Source: a virus. Taken from it: 21,185 nt of DNA. The stretch spans positions 1 to 21,185 of IMG/VR virus record IMGVR_UViG_3300049460_000217. One strand, written 5' to 3'. Below are positions 1 to 7,075 of this stretch, piece after piece (position 1 is the stretch's first letter; every line of letters begins with the position of its first letter). Under the pieces are notes generated by a model. The model was not told the origin of the DNA. It searched no databases and worked only from the letters and a program-made list of their open reading frames with translations. The translations under genes and the position numbers were made by a program.

Positions 1-64
1 TGGGATGCTTGAGCGTGACCGTGCGCGCCGCGTGATTGATCGCAACCGGGATCGAATTAATCAT
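1..64 (-). CDS. Partial late-operon gene (5' end only)
   Basis: The first 21 codons of a further minus-strand gene are present, starting MINSIPVAINHAARTV and running off the left edge. Its ATG (64-62) overlaps the TGA stop (63-61) of the SWIM protein gene in the same ATGA arrangement used by other genes here, which is the main reason to call it. The reading frame stays open to base 1. Too little is present to name a family; position in the structural operon makes a virion or baseplate protein likely. Confidence 0.6.
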   Translation of the reverse strand, partial: MINSIPVAINHAARTVTLKHP

Positions 65-1101
65 TTCGCGTTCTTCATGATTTCGTTGAACTGTTCCTGC
101 GTGATCGCGCCGAGCGCGAGCAGGTTGCGCGCGCTACGCTCGATCTTCTTTGCGGCGGCCGACGGCTTTTTCGCGTCCACCTTGGCCTTTTCGACGGCGG
201 CTTTCTTCATCGACTCGCGCGCGCGGCGCGCGGCGTTCGCGGCCTGCTTTTGTGCCGTCGTCTTGAGGTTGGTGCTCGACTTGCGCTTGGCGTGCTGTTC
301 TGCCGCGTGTGTGCGCGCGTCAGCGGCCTTGGTGCGCTCAGTCTTGAGCTTTGTGCCATCGAGCGCGGCGCGGGCCTTGATGACCTGCTGCGCGATTTTT
401 AGCTGCGTGTTCGCGTCTTTCAGAATGACGTGCATCGTGCGCAATACGTGCTTGCACGCGACGCCATGCAGTTTCGGGTTGCGGATTTTCGGGTAACCCG
501 TTTCCGCGCGCCCATAGTTGTACTTGCCGATGGTCGCGATGTAGCGGAACCAGTAGCGGTGACGGCCGCAATCGCAATCGAACTTCAGCCGTCCATTCGC
601 AACCGTCTTGCCGATCTTTTTCTGATCGTTCGGCGACGCGCCCACGGCTGCATCGAAGTCCATAAACTCGACGTGCACATGGTGGCGCGTGACGTCCGAA
701 TCAGGCCCGGCGTTCGTGATGAAGTGAAACAACGGGCCGCGTATCGAGACGGGCACCGCGACGCGGATTTCCTTGTTCGCGCGCTGCTTGTCCGCGTCCA
801 GCGCGAGGTCGATCACGCCTTGCGCGGTGATGCCGCCGACGAACTTCTTTTTGAGGTTCGTGACATTCGACTGGAACGCGCGCAGGTCTTTCTGCGTGAT
901 CGGGCGCAGCGCGCCGCGCAGCGACGTTTGCAGCAGCCGCCCGCCGTCATACTCGCCCGACACCTCATTCGGGTTGAGAATGGTCGACGCGGCTTGCCGC
1001 TGTTCGAGGTCAGCCTGCGCGTTGCGTTGGGCTTCACCGCGCGCCGACGGCAGGCGCGCGGTTGCCCGGTTAATCAAGTGCTGAATATGCTCGTTCTTCA
1101 T
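61..1101 (-). CDS. SWIM zinc-finger virion-associated protein
   Basis: A 346-residue protein with the pattern C176-x-C178 ... C216-x-H218, which fits the SWIM zinc finger (CxC-xn-CxH). The segment between is aromatic and basic, ending GVACKHVLR. The N-terminal ~170 residues are mixed alpha/beta with no family I recognise. Residues ~225-325 are strikingly Lys/Ala/Arg-rich, predicted helical or coiled coil, and could contact nucleic acid. SWIM domains bind DNA or protein in other families; a role here as a DNA-contacting structural or injected protein is inference. The ATG at 1101 lies inside the preceding gene (32-base overlap) and has no strong Shine-Dalgarno, but there is no later good start without losing the N-terminal domain. 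The gene sits in the tail/baseplate operon. Confidence 0.75.
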   Translation of the reverse strand: MKNEHIQHLINRATARLPSARGEAQRNAQADLEQRQAASTILNPNEVSGEYDGGRLLQTSLRGALRPITQKDLRAFQSNVTNLKKKFVGGITAQGVIDLALDADKQRANKEIRVAVPVSIRGPLFHFITNAGPDSDVTRHHVHVEFMDFDAAVGASPNDQKKIGKTVANGRLKFDCDCGRHRYWFRYIATIGKYNYGRAETGYPKIRNPKLHGVACKHVLRTMHVILKDANTQLKIAQQVIKARAALDGTKLKTERTKAADARTHAAEQHAKRKSSTNLKTTAQKQAANAARRARESMKKAAVEKAKVDAKKPSAAAKKIERSARNLLALGAITQEQFNEIMKNAK

Positions 1102-1390
1102 TGTCAGTCAGATAGCCCGTCTGGCGCTTGATGATCTGCAACTGCGAGTAGTTCGGCAGCACAAGCGCCTGTTCGGGCAGTTCCTGTTCGAGCGTATCGA
1201 GCCCGGCCGCCGCGAAGATCACCATGTATTGCGCACGGTCACCGTAGACGCGGCGCGCCGCCAGCGTGATATCGAAACGCTCATCGGGCAGCGTCTGGTA
1301 GCGGATCGCGGTCGACCAGTCCGGCGTTTGCACGGCGAACCGGCGAACCGCCCGCACGAATGCGGCCGTCGATACGGGCGTGATTGCCAT
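1070..1390 (-). CDS. LysM / tail protein X-like small tail protein
   Basis: A 106-residue protein. The central part contains RFDITLAARRVYGD, followed about 12 residues later by an AAGLDTLEQELPEQALVLPN segment. This spacing of an R-[WF]-D-x-[IL]-A-x-x-x-Y-G-D block and a hydrophobic LP-x-x-x-x-L-x-[IL]-P block is what is seen in LysM-like tail proteins of the P2 gpX type, which sit at the tail tube/baseplate hub. The similarity is by eye and is not proof. The start overlaps the tail-fibre-assembly stop as TAATG (stop 1392-1390, ATG 1390-1388), implying translational coupling. The 3' end overlaps the SWIM protein gene by 32 bases. Confidence 0.6.
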   Translation of the reverse strand: MAITPVSTAAFVRAVRRFAVQTPDWSTAIRYQTLPDERFDITLAARRVYGDRAQYMVIFAAAGLDTLEQELPEQALVLPNYSQLQIIKRQTGYLTDNEERAYSALD

Positions 1391-2049
1391 TACGAGGCTT
1401 GTGCGGTATCAGTTGCGCCAGCGGCCTGTGTCTGCTGCGCTGCCTTCGCCGCCAGTTCAGCCAACACCTGCGCCTCGACGGCATCTGCATCCGGCTTGGC
1501 GGGCCATTGCAGGTTGGCGGGGAAGTCGGCCGCGTTCACGACGTTGGCGAGCGCCAACTGATAGGCGGCCCACGCCTTGAACATGCCGACTTCGAGCGGC
1601 GTAAGCAGGTCGGCGGCGTAAGCATCGTTTTTGCCCGCGTTCGCCGTGCGCGCCTCGCTCATGAGCGTGTCAAATTCCGCCATCGCATCGGCCTTCGCCT
1701 TGGCAGCGACGGCGGCCGGGTCGATCACCCATGCGCCGTTTTCCCAAATGTACTGATCGGACGGGCGCGGCGTCGCTGTGAGCCCGGCGTCTTCGATGCT
1801 AATGCCCGGCATGAGGATTTCAGCGGCCTCGCCGGTGTCGGTGCGATACAGCATCTGGCCGCGAAAGTCCGGCTTGATGACCCATGCGCCGCCGATGAAG
1901 AACGGCCATTCGTTGCGCTGCCGGTCGGGCAGTGCAACGTCCGTCGTGAATGCGGGCAAAAGCCAGCGGTCCTGATTGAGCGGGTCCGGGTCGGCCAGGC
2001 GGCTGCTGATGTATTCGCCCGTCGCATTGTTGTATTGATGGATAAGCAT
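1390..2049 (-). CDS. Tail fibre assembly protein
   Basis: A 219-residue protein following the tail-fibre gene with a 14-base gap, the usual place for a fibre chaperone. The N-terminus (MLIHQYNNATGEYISSR) and two tryptophan-containing GAW repeats (WPFFIGGAWV near residue 48 and YIWENGAWV near residue 100) match the Caudovirales tail-fibre-assembly family (Mu U / lambda Tfa / T4 gp38 relatives). The C-terminal ~60 residues are Ala-rich and helical. The family helps fold and trimerise the distal fibre and in some phages stays attached as an adhesin. The start is supported by GAGGTT about 8 bases upstream of ATG 2049. Confidence 0.85.
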   Translation of the reverse strand: MLIHQYNNATGEYISSRLADPDPLNQDRWLLPAFTTDVALPDRQRNEWPFFIGGAWVIKPDFRGQMLYRTDTGEAAEILMPGISIEDAGLTATPRPSDQYIWENGAWVIDPAAVAAKAKADAMAEFDTLMSEARTANAGKNDAYAADLLTPLEVGMFKAWAAYQLALANVVNAADFPANLQWPAKPDADAVEAQVLAELAAKAAQQTQAAGATDTAQAS

Positions 2050-2063
2050 GGGGATAACCTCGT

Positions 2064-3509
2064 TTAGTAAGCGCGAATCATCGCGAGCATTGCGACCGAG
2101 CGCACGCGCACTTCAGTGCCGCCTGCCGCCCCGATGGTGATGGTGTGAGAGTGCCCGCCTGCAGCGCCCACGCCGACGTTGTGGCCGTGCGTGCCTTGAG
2201 TGTCCGTCCACGGCCAAACAGGGGTGTCGATGGAGAAGCCGCTGCTCACGGAACCCCGGTCGGTGTCGCCGACACTCTGCGGAACCTGTTGCGAAAAGTT
2301 GTGGCCGTGCGCGCCTTGACCGTCCGTCCATGCGCTATGCGCATGATCGCCGACGGCGGCGGCCGACGCGGCATGAATATGCGAGAGGTTCTGGCCGTCC
2401 TGCCACGTACCGATGCCGCGCGAGGTGTCGACCCCCCGGCTGTCATCCCAACACCGGATCGACTCGCCGCGCACCTCAGGAATGCGGAACGTGGTTGCGT
2501 TGTCGCCCGACGAAAAACAGCCAAAACTGTTGGCCGACCATTGCGCTTCCGTCACGAGCGCGCCGCTCGACTGCGCATACGCCCAAAGCGCGGGATAGTC
2601 TGCGCGATTGAGCAGGGCACCATTGAGCTTCAGATAGCCCGCGCGCGCCGACGTGCGCGGCTCCCACGCGATCTGGCCGACCAGTGCCGTGCTGATCGCG
2701 GCCGTGACAAACTCAGTCGTCGCAAGCTGCTTGGTGGACGTCCCGGCCGCCGCCGTCGGGGCTTGCGGCACGCCGCTGAATACGGGGCTTGCGAGCAGGG
2801 CAATGCCGCCCTTGTCGACGTTGTCGATGCTCACCTTCAGAGCGCCGCTGCCGTCGCTGGCAAGGCCGATTGCGATCTTGTTCGCACCTTGCCCAGTCAC
2901 GCCGCCTTGCTGGACCGGCGTAAAGCCGAGCAGCGGCTGTTTCGTGACGACAACGGCCGTCAGCGCGGCAACGTCGGCATCCGTCGCATACTGCGGGTGC
3001 GGGTCGGGCTCTGCCTTGTGCTGGAGGATCAGCGCGGCCATGCCCTGAGGGTCGGTTGCGACCGTGACGGTCACAGAGTTCTGAGGGAATGCCGACGTGT
3101 CGAGCGTGTACGCGAACGGGATATCGAAGCCCGCCGACTTCACGAACAGCGCCGAGTCGGCGCGACTCCACACGGCCCAAAGCGTGTTACCGGCATAGAA
3201 GCCGATTTCGCCGATGGATTTTCCGTTGGGGCTCTTGCCGTTCGGGTCCGTGTCGGTGATGGTCGTGCCGATCTGGATCGACGTCGCATTGGGGTTCGTG
3301 CCGCTCGAAATCGCATAGCGCGCAATTTCATTCTTGAGCGCGACCATCGAGCGCGCAGCCGTGTCGTCGGCGTCGCCCGTACCGCCGAGCGAGTAGAGTC
3401 CAAGGCCGATAGCGATATGCGTCAACTGCACCGAAAAGCCGGTCGCATCCCCGGTCGGCATGAGAGCCAGACCGGCGTTGGTGATTTTGGGGTTGAGGGT
3501 AACTGTCAC
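2064..3509 (-). CDS. Tail fibre with collar domain and HxH-rich tip
   Basis: A 481-residue receptor-binding fibre starting at GTG 3509. The N-terminal ~150 residues resemble the baseplate-attachment domain of P2 gpH-type fibres. Next come a DPHPQY motif (169-174), typical of phage fibres, and a lambda-Stf-like linker (SPVFSGVPQAPTA, 241-253). A tail-collar domain follows (about 277-375, including GYLKLNGALL and FRIPEVRG). The tip has five HxH motifs at H377/379, H389/391, H401/403, H441/443 and H453/455. In the T4 gp37 tip, HxH motifs hold iron ions along a trimeric needle; the same architecture is likely here. The assembly protein is encoded directly downstream. The leader contains an RBS-masking hairpin, described separately. 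Confidence 0.9.
   Translation of the reverse strand: MTVTLNPKITNAGLALMPTGDATGFSVQLTHIAIGLGLYSLGGTGDADDTAARSMVALKNEIARYAISSGTNPNATSIQIGTTITDTDPNGKSPNGKSIGEIGFYAGNTLWAVWSRADSALFVKSAGFDIPFAYTLDTSAFPQNSVTVTVATDPQGMAALILQHKAEPDPHPQYATDADVAALTAVVVTKQPLLGFTPVQQGGVTGQGANKIAIGLASDGSGALKVSIDNVDKGGIALLASPVFSGVPQAPTAAAGTSTKQLATTEFVTAAISTALVGQIAWEPRTSARAGYLKLNGALLNRADYPALWAYAQSSGALVTEAQWSANSFGCFSSGDNATTFRIPEVRGESIRCWDDSRGVDTSRGIGTWQDGQNLSHIHAASAAAVGDHAHSAWTDGQGAHGHNFSQQVPQSVGDTDRGSVSSGFSIDTPVWPWTDTQGTHGHNVGVGAAGGHSHTITIGAAGGTEVRVRSVAMLAMIRAY
2178..2330 (-). repeat. Direct repeat encoding duplicated HGHN unit of the fibre tip
   Basis: Two 33-base copies (2178-2210 and 2298-2330) match at 30 positions and are offset by 120 bases, in frame. 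They encode WTDGQGAHGHN and WTDTQGTHGHN in the tail-fibre tip, so this looks like an internal duplication of a metal-binding unit. Confidence 0.8.
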
Positions 3510-3510
3510 T

Positions 3511-3548
3511 GGTGACCTCAGAATGGATGCTCCGATTCTCAGGTCACC
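3511..3548 (-). promoter_or_regulatory. RBS-sequestering hairpin of the tail-fibre mRNA
   Basis: Arms 3511-3524 and 3535-3548 form a 14-bp inverted repeat with one mismatch and a 10-base loop. On the transcribed (minus) strand the 3' arm reads ATTCTGAGGTCACC, so the Shine-Dalgarno GAGGT lies in the stem, and the GTG start (3509) begins one base after the stem ends. Folding should restrict ribosome access. This is one of the few long leaders in an otherwise abutting operon. Confidence 0.7.
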
Positions 3549-3550
3549 TC

Positions 3551-3570
3551 ACGCGCGCGGCGGCGCGCGT
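3551..3570 (-). repeat. GC-only hairpin in the tail-fibre leader
   Basis: ACGCGCGC (3551-3558) and GCGCGCGT (3563-3570) are perfect complements around a 4-base loop. On the transcribed strand no T-run follows, so it is not a normal intrinsic terminator for the late operon. The plus-strand side is followed by TTTT but no plus-strand gene ends here. It stacks directly before the RBS-masking hairpin. Confidence 0.5.
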
Positions 3571-3579
3571 TTTCCTACG

Positions 3580-4062
3580 CTAGATGCTGAAATACATGTC
3601 GGCCATTTCGTCAGCGAAGTCCGTCGTATCTTCGACAGACAGCGAGCGGTGCGATGCGTACATGAGCGCGAGCACTGCGACCTGCCCGTTGGTGAGATCC
3701 GGGTTGAGTTCGTACCGCGTGCCCGCTGCCGCGACACCGCGCACCTGCACCGCGCCGGAAGGGTTGTGCTTTTGCACCGGCGCAAGCAGTTCGAGCATGC
3801 CCGTCGACTCAGCCCGAAAGTACAGGTCGATGGCCGCCGCGATCATGCTTTCGTCAAAGAGCAGGTCACGCGCCGCCGCGCGCGGGTCGTTTGACGTCAC
3901 CATTGCGCCGGGCTCGCGCGAGCCTGGCGGCAGCTCCTGCGAGACGATGACAAGGCCGGTTGCTTCCGCGTCGCCGGGCTCGCCTGCATCGCAAGCGGCG
4001 AGCAGGTTGACGGCCGGGCCTTTGTAGCCGTTGATTTCAACCTGAAGTGTAATGACGCTCAC
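3580..4062 (-). CDS. Unrecognised structural-operon protein, 160 aa
   Basis: I do not recognise a family. The protein is acidic and mixed alpha/beta. It starts MSVITLQVEI from a GTG (4062-4060) that overlaps the upstream gene's TGA (GTGA). No signal peptide or membrane segment is visible. The C-terminal third (from about residue 120) reads as helical, ending DFADEMADMYFSI. It lies between the 275-aa structural protein and the tail fibre, so a tail, completion or neck role is possible, but that rests on position only. Confidence 0.65.
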   Translation of the reverse strand: MSVITLQVEINGYKGPAVNLLAACDAGEPGDAEATGLVIVSQELPPGSREPGAMVTSNDPRAAARDLLFDESMIAAAIDLYFRAESTGMLELLAPVQKHNPSGAVQVRGVAAAGTRYELNPDLTNGQVAVLALMYASHRSLSVEDTTDFADEMADMYFSI

Positions 4063-4886
4063 GATTGCACCTCATCATCGTCACCGATCACAGGGACGCG
4101 CAGGGTCGGCTGTGTGTACGAGCGCACCTCAGTTACCACGCCGCTGGCATCCACGGAATCGTCAATCACAACGCCGGTGCGCAGGTTGACCGCGTTGACT
4201 TCCGTGACAACCGGATAGCCTGCCGGTGCCGCCTTGCCGTCGTTGGGCTCGCCGTCGCCCGGTGCCTGGAATACGGGCACGGTCGCATGCAGCACGAAAT
4301 CCGCGACATTCACGCGCAGGTTCTTCTGCGCTTCCTGCGCAATCGCGCCGACGTTGATATCTTCGAGCACGACGGGGAAATCAAGGCTCTGCCCGGCGAA
4401 CTCGTGCGCCATGCTGAAGCGCCGCCCGAACGGGCCGTTCGTAAAGAGGTTGAACTGCAACGCGAGGCTGTGCGCCGAGTGCCGCTCAGACGCGATGAAC
4501 ACGATCTGCGCGCGGTAATCGTTCGCGCTCAGGCGCACCTTGTACGCGCGATTCAGTTCGTCGCCGGGCAGCATGACGTCGACTGCGCCGCCGATGGACG
4601 CACCATAGTCCACCAGTGACGGCGTGAAATCTTCGTCAATGCAGACGATGCAGACGGGCAACAGAGACGACAGGCCCGGCCCGGACACGTTCTGATTCTT
4701 GCGCCACTCGTTGAGCACGTCCTCGACCTTGTCGACCATGCGGCCGGGCGCATAGACGATGCTTTTCGAGAGGCCGCGCGCGACGTACTCTTTCATTTGC
4801 GGCGTGTCAGCCACAAGGCCGCTATAAAAGCGGCCGAGGTATTGGCCGAACGCCTGTTCGAGTGCAGAGAACAGGCTCAACGTCAT
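4059..4886 (-). CDS. Structural protein of unknown role, 275 aa
   Basis: The gene starts at ATG 4886 (MTLSLF), overlapping the previous TGA as ATGA. A GTG three codons upstream (4895) is a possible alternative but has no Shine-Dalgarno. The N-terminus (FSALEQAFGQYLGRFYSG) is helical, followed by a beta-rich body. The segment FTNGPFGRRFSMAHEFAG near residue 150 and a Pro/Gly-rich linker near residue 215 stand out. Small beta-rich proteins at this place in myovirus operons include tail terminator and tail completion proteins, but no diagnostic motif supports either here. It is probably translationally coupled to both neighbours, since all three genes overlap by 4 bases. Confidence 0.7.
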   Translation of the reverse strand: MTLSLFSALEQAFGQYLGRFYSGLVADTPQMKEYVARGLSKSIVYAPGRMVDKVEDVLNEWRKNQNVSGPGLSSLLPVCIVCIDEDFTPSLVDYGASIGGAVDVMLPGDELNRAYKVRLSANDYRAQIVFIASERHSAHSLALQFNLFTNGPFGRRFSMAHEFAGQSLDFPVVLEDINVGAIAQEAQKNLRVNVADFVLHATVPVFQAPGDGEPNDGKAAPAGYPVVTEVNAVNLRTGVVIDDSVDASGVVTEVRSYTQPTLRVPVIGDDDEVQS

Positions 4887-5752
4887 ACTCCCCACGCGCG
4901 GCGCGCATGTTCGATTACCGGGTTTTCGGCGGGCGCGACCGTGCTGTCGTCATCGGGCAGATTTTCGAGCGGCACGAGCGCACCGGTGCTGAACGAGCGG
5001 GCACGCGCGCGGAAATCGGCCGTTGCGCGCGAACTGATCGACAACGGCGCGACGTGGCCGCCCGTACTGTCGAGCAGCACCGCGCCGTTTTTACCCGTCG
5101 CGCGCGAGGCGATGGACAGCAATTCCTCGTTTTCCTCTTTGAGGCGTTCAATCGTCTGCACTGCCAGCAGGTGATCCGCCTGCATCGAATCGAACAGGTT
5201 GCGCATCATGGCGTTTGACATATGCCATTCCTGCATGACGGCATCGAACAGCGTGCTGTCGTCGGCGAGCGTGCTGTCGAACATGAAACCGCGATTGGTC
5301 GAGTAGTTCGGCTCGAACACGTAATCGAACCCGGCAAAGATCGTCGGGAACGACGGCCGGATATTCGGCGCGGCCTCAATCGCCGACGAGAACCCGCCTT
5401 GCTTCGAGTGAAAAAGCCGCTCTGCAATCGAGCCCGCGTCCGTGTCGAGAAACTCAGCCTCGTGCGTGATGTTGCCCTCATCGTCGGCTGCTAGGTACGT
5501 CGTCACAAGCGCGGGCTCGATGTTGACTACCTTACCGTCGAACACAAGCGACTCAGGCGGGTTGAGCCCGAACCGGGCACGAATCCAGTGCCCGTAAAAG
5601 CCGGTGAGGTCGCGGTTGCGCACGCGCTCTTGCACGGCGTTACTGTTCACGAGCGCGGCGAGCGCGCCGAGGTTGAAATTGCGGTCCTTGCCGACGAACT
5701 GGCGGCCCCGCTCGTGCACGTTGTACGTGATCTTTCCGGTTTTGCTTCCCAT
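4883..5752 (-). CDS. Probable prohead protease / head maturation protein
   Basis: A 289-residue protein. Residues ~35-125 have the layout of phage prohead proteases: a GFYGHW block with H55, then VNIEPALVTTYLAADDEGNI leading into EAEFLDTDAGSIAERL, and finally GGFSSAIE with S122/S123. In gp21- and HK97-type maturation proteases a His after a Gly-Tyr/Leu-Gly block and a Ser in a G-[FI]-S-S/R block form the catalytic centre, with an acidic residue (here perhaps E98 or E100) between. Residues ~165-215 (ADHLLAVQTIERLKEENEEL) form a likely coiled coil, as in scaffold-protease fusions. A good GAGGGG Shine-Dalgarno precedes ATG 5752. The location amid baseplate genes is unusual but capsid genes may lie to the left of the window. 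Assignment is by motif reading only. Confidence 0.55.
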   Translation of the reverse strand: MGSKTGKITYNVHERGRQFVGKDRNFNLGALAALVNSNAVQERVRNRDLTGFYGHWIRARFGLNPPESLVFDGKVVNIEPALVTTYLAADDEGNITHEAEFLDTDAGSIAERLFHSKQGGFSSAIEAAPNIRPSFPTIFAGFDYVFEPNYSTNRGFMFDSTLADDSTLFDAVMQEWHMSNAMMRNLFDSMQADHLLAVQTIERLKEENEELLSIASRATGKNGAVLLDSTGGHVAPLSISSRATADFRARARSFSTGALVPLENLPDDDSTVAPAENPVIEHARRAWGV

Positions 5753-5763
5753 ATTCCCCTCGT

Positions 5764-7074
5764 TTAACTCAGTGTGCCGTTTGCGAGCACCGGCATCACG
5801 CCCGATGCACCGTTTGACATTGCAAGGCCGCCCGTTACGCCGATGCCCTCGAACACGGTCGACAGTTGAAGTTCGATCATGAGGCGCGCGGCCAGCACCG
5901 ACCGGAACGCCTTGGCGACTTCGAGCAGGCCGAGGCCGTTGTCCGTCGTGACAGGCAGCGTCACGCGCACGCGGCTCGTGCGAAAGTGCGTGATGGGCGT
6001 CGCTGGTGACACGCCATCGGAGAACGTCGCAATGCCGTTCGCGTCAACCGTGTAGTCTGTGACCGTCTTTGTCGCGCCGACGGGCGTCTGAATCAGCCCT
6101 GTCAGTACGCCGACCTCAAGCTGCGCGCCCCACATATAGAACGCATCGCCTGCCGCGCCGGTGTCCGACGTCGGATCGACGGTGAATTTCGCGCCGCCGA
6201 CGGCTGTTGCCGGAAGTGCTGCCGTGATCGAAACGCGGTGCCAGGCGACGGTGTCGTCTAGCGTGATGTTCTGAGTGGCGTATTGCGTGTCCGCGCTATC
6301 GCGCAGGCGAAGCGTGTAATTGCCCGGCATGCCTGCGCCGAGCAGATAAACCGACCCGGTAAATGTCTTGCTCGCCGCTGCAATGGCCGTTTCCGTCTGC
6401 GCGGCCCAGTCGTTGCCCGCCGCCGTGCGCGTGACCTTCGCACCCGTATTCGTGCCGTCCGGTGCGATGACTGAGTTTGACGTGACCGTGGCATTGGACA
6501 GGGTCCAGTTCGCGCCCGCACTCGCCAGATTCGAGTTCTGAATCAGGTTCGTGCGCGCGACCGGATAGAGCTTCTGCTCCCCCTGCCAGTCGGTGCGGTA
6601 GATCGTCGGCAGGCCGTCCATGCTGTCCGGGTCATAGACCGCCTGCACGTTCGTGCCAATGTCGATGATCGTGCGCGGCGTGACGTGATCCGGGTATTCA
6701 TTGGCCGTCGCAATTGGGTGCCAAAGCGGCTCGACCTTCCACACATTCGGCCAGGTGGCCTGAAGGTATTGCTTCAGAAATAGCATGCCCCGACGCGGGT
6801 TGCGCGCAAGGGCGGCCTTCAGCAGAAACGCGGTTCGCGTGTCGTCGCGGCGGATGATCGCGAGGCCGTTGAGCTTGAGCACGCGCTCCATCAATTCGGC
6901 ATCGCCGAGGTGCGGCATGCCGGTGAAATTCAACTGGCGTTCGCGGTCGCGGATCATGGCGTTGAAAACGGACGTGAAAACCGCTTTCAGTTCCGTTTCC
7001 AGTTCGTCATATTCCGCGCTGTTCGCGAGCGGTTGTAGCGCGGGCGCGTCGATAGGCAGCAGGTCCGTCGTCAC
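5764..7074 (-). CDS. Baseplate protein with inserted carbohydrate-binding-like module
   Basis: A 436-residue protein starting at GTG 7074, just after the baseplate J stop. Residues 20-170 (with RRDDTRTAFLLKAALARNPR and LFLKQYLQATWPNVWKVEPL) look like a gpI-type baseplate wedge. Residues 173-337 begin RTNLIQNSNL and end QTPVGATKTV, with APDGTNTGAKVTRT and FYMWGAQLEVG inside. That is the signature of the jelly-roll carbohydrate-binding-like modules common in phage fibres of Burkholderiales and pseudomonads. The C-terminal 100 residues (HFRTSRVRVTLPVT onwards) return to baseplate-like sequence. The module therefore appears inserted into a baseplate core and could add host-glycan binding near the tail tip. 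Confidence 0.7.
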   Translation of the reverse strand: MTTDLLPIDAPALQPLANSAEYDELETELKAVFTSVFNAMIRDRERQLNFTGMPHLGDAELMERVLKLNGLAIIRRDDTRTAFLLKAALARNPRRGMLFLKQYLQATWPNVWKVEPLWHPIATANEYPDHVTPRTIIDIGTNVQAVYDPDSMDGLPTIYRTDWQGEQKLYPVARTNLIQNSNLASAGANWTLSNATVTSNSVIAPDGTNTGAKVTRTAAGNDWAAQTETAIAAASKTFTGSVYLLGAGMPGNYTLRLRDSADTQYATQNITLDDTVAWHRVSITAALPATAVGGAKFTVDPTSDTGAAGDAFYMWGAQLEVGVLTGLIQTPVGATKTVTDYTVDANGIATFSDGVSPATPITHFRTSRVRVTLPVTTDNGLGLLEVAKAFRSVLAARLMIELQLSTVFEGIGVTGGLAMSNGASGVMPVLANGTLS

Positions 7075-7075
7075 G

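Noticed and set aside
2145-3515. 456-aa plus-strand open frame opposite the tail fibre
   Set aside because: Arg-rich shadow frame of a well-supported fibre gene; no RBS or family features.
3511-3548. Inverted repeat as a recombination site for invertible tail fibres (gix-like)
   Set aside because: No second copy, no alternative fibre segment and no invertase gene in the window; overlap with the Shine-Dalgarno explains it better.
3551-3577. GC hairpin plus TTTT as an intrinsic terminator
   Set aside because: The T-run is on the plus-strand side, where no gene ends; on the transcribed minus strand no T-run follows.
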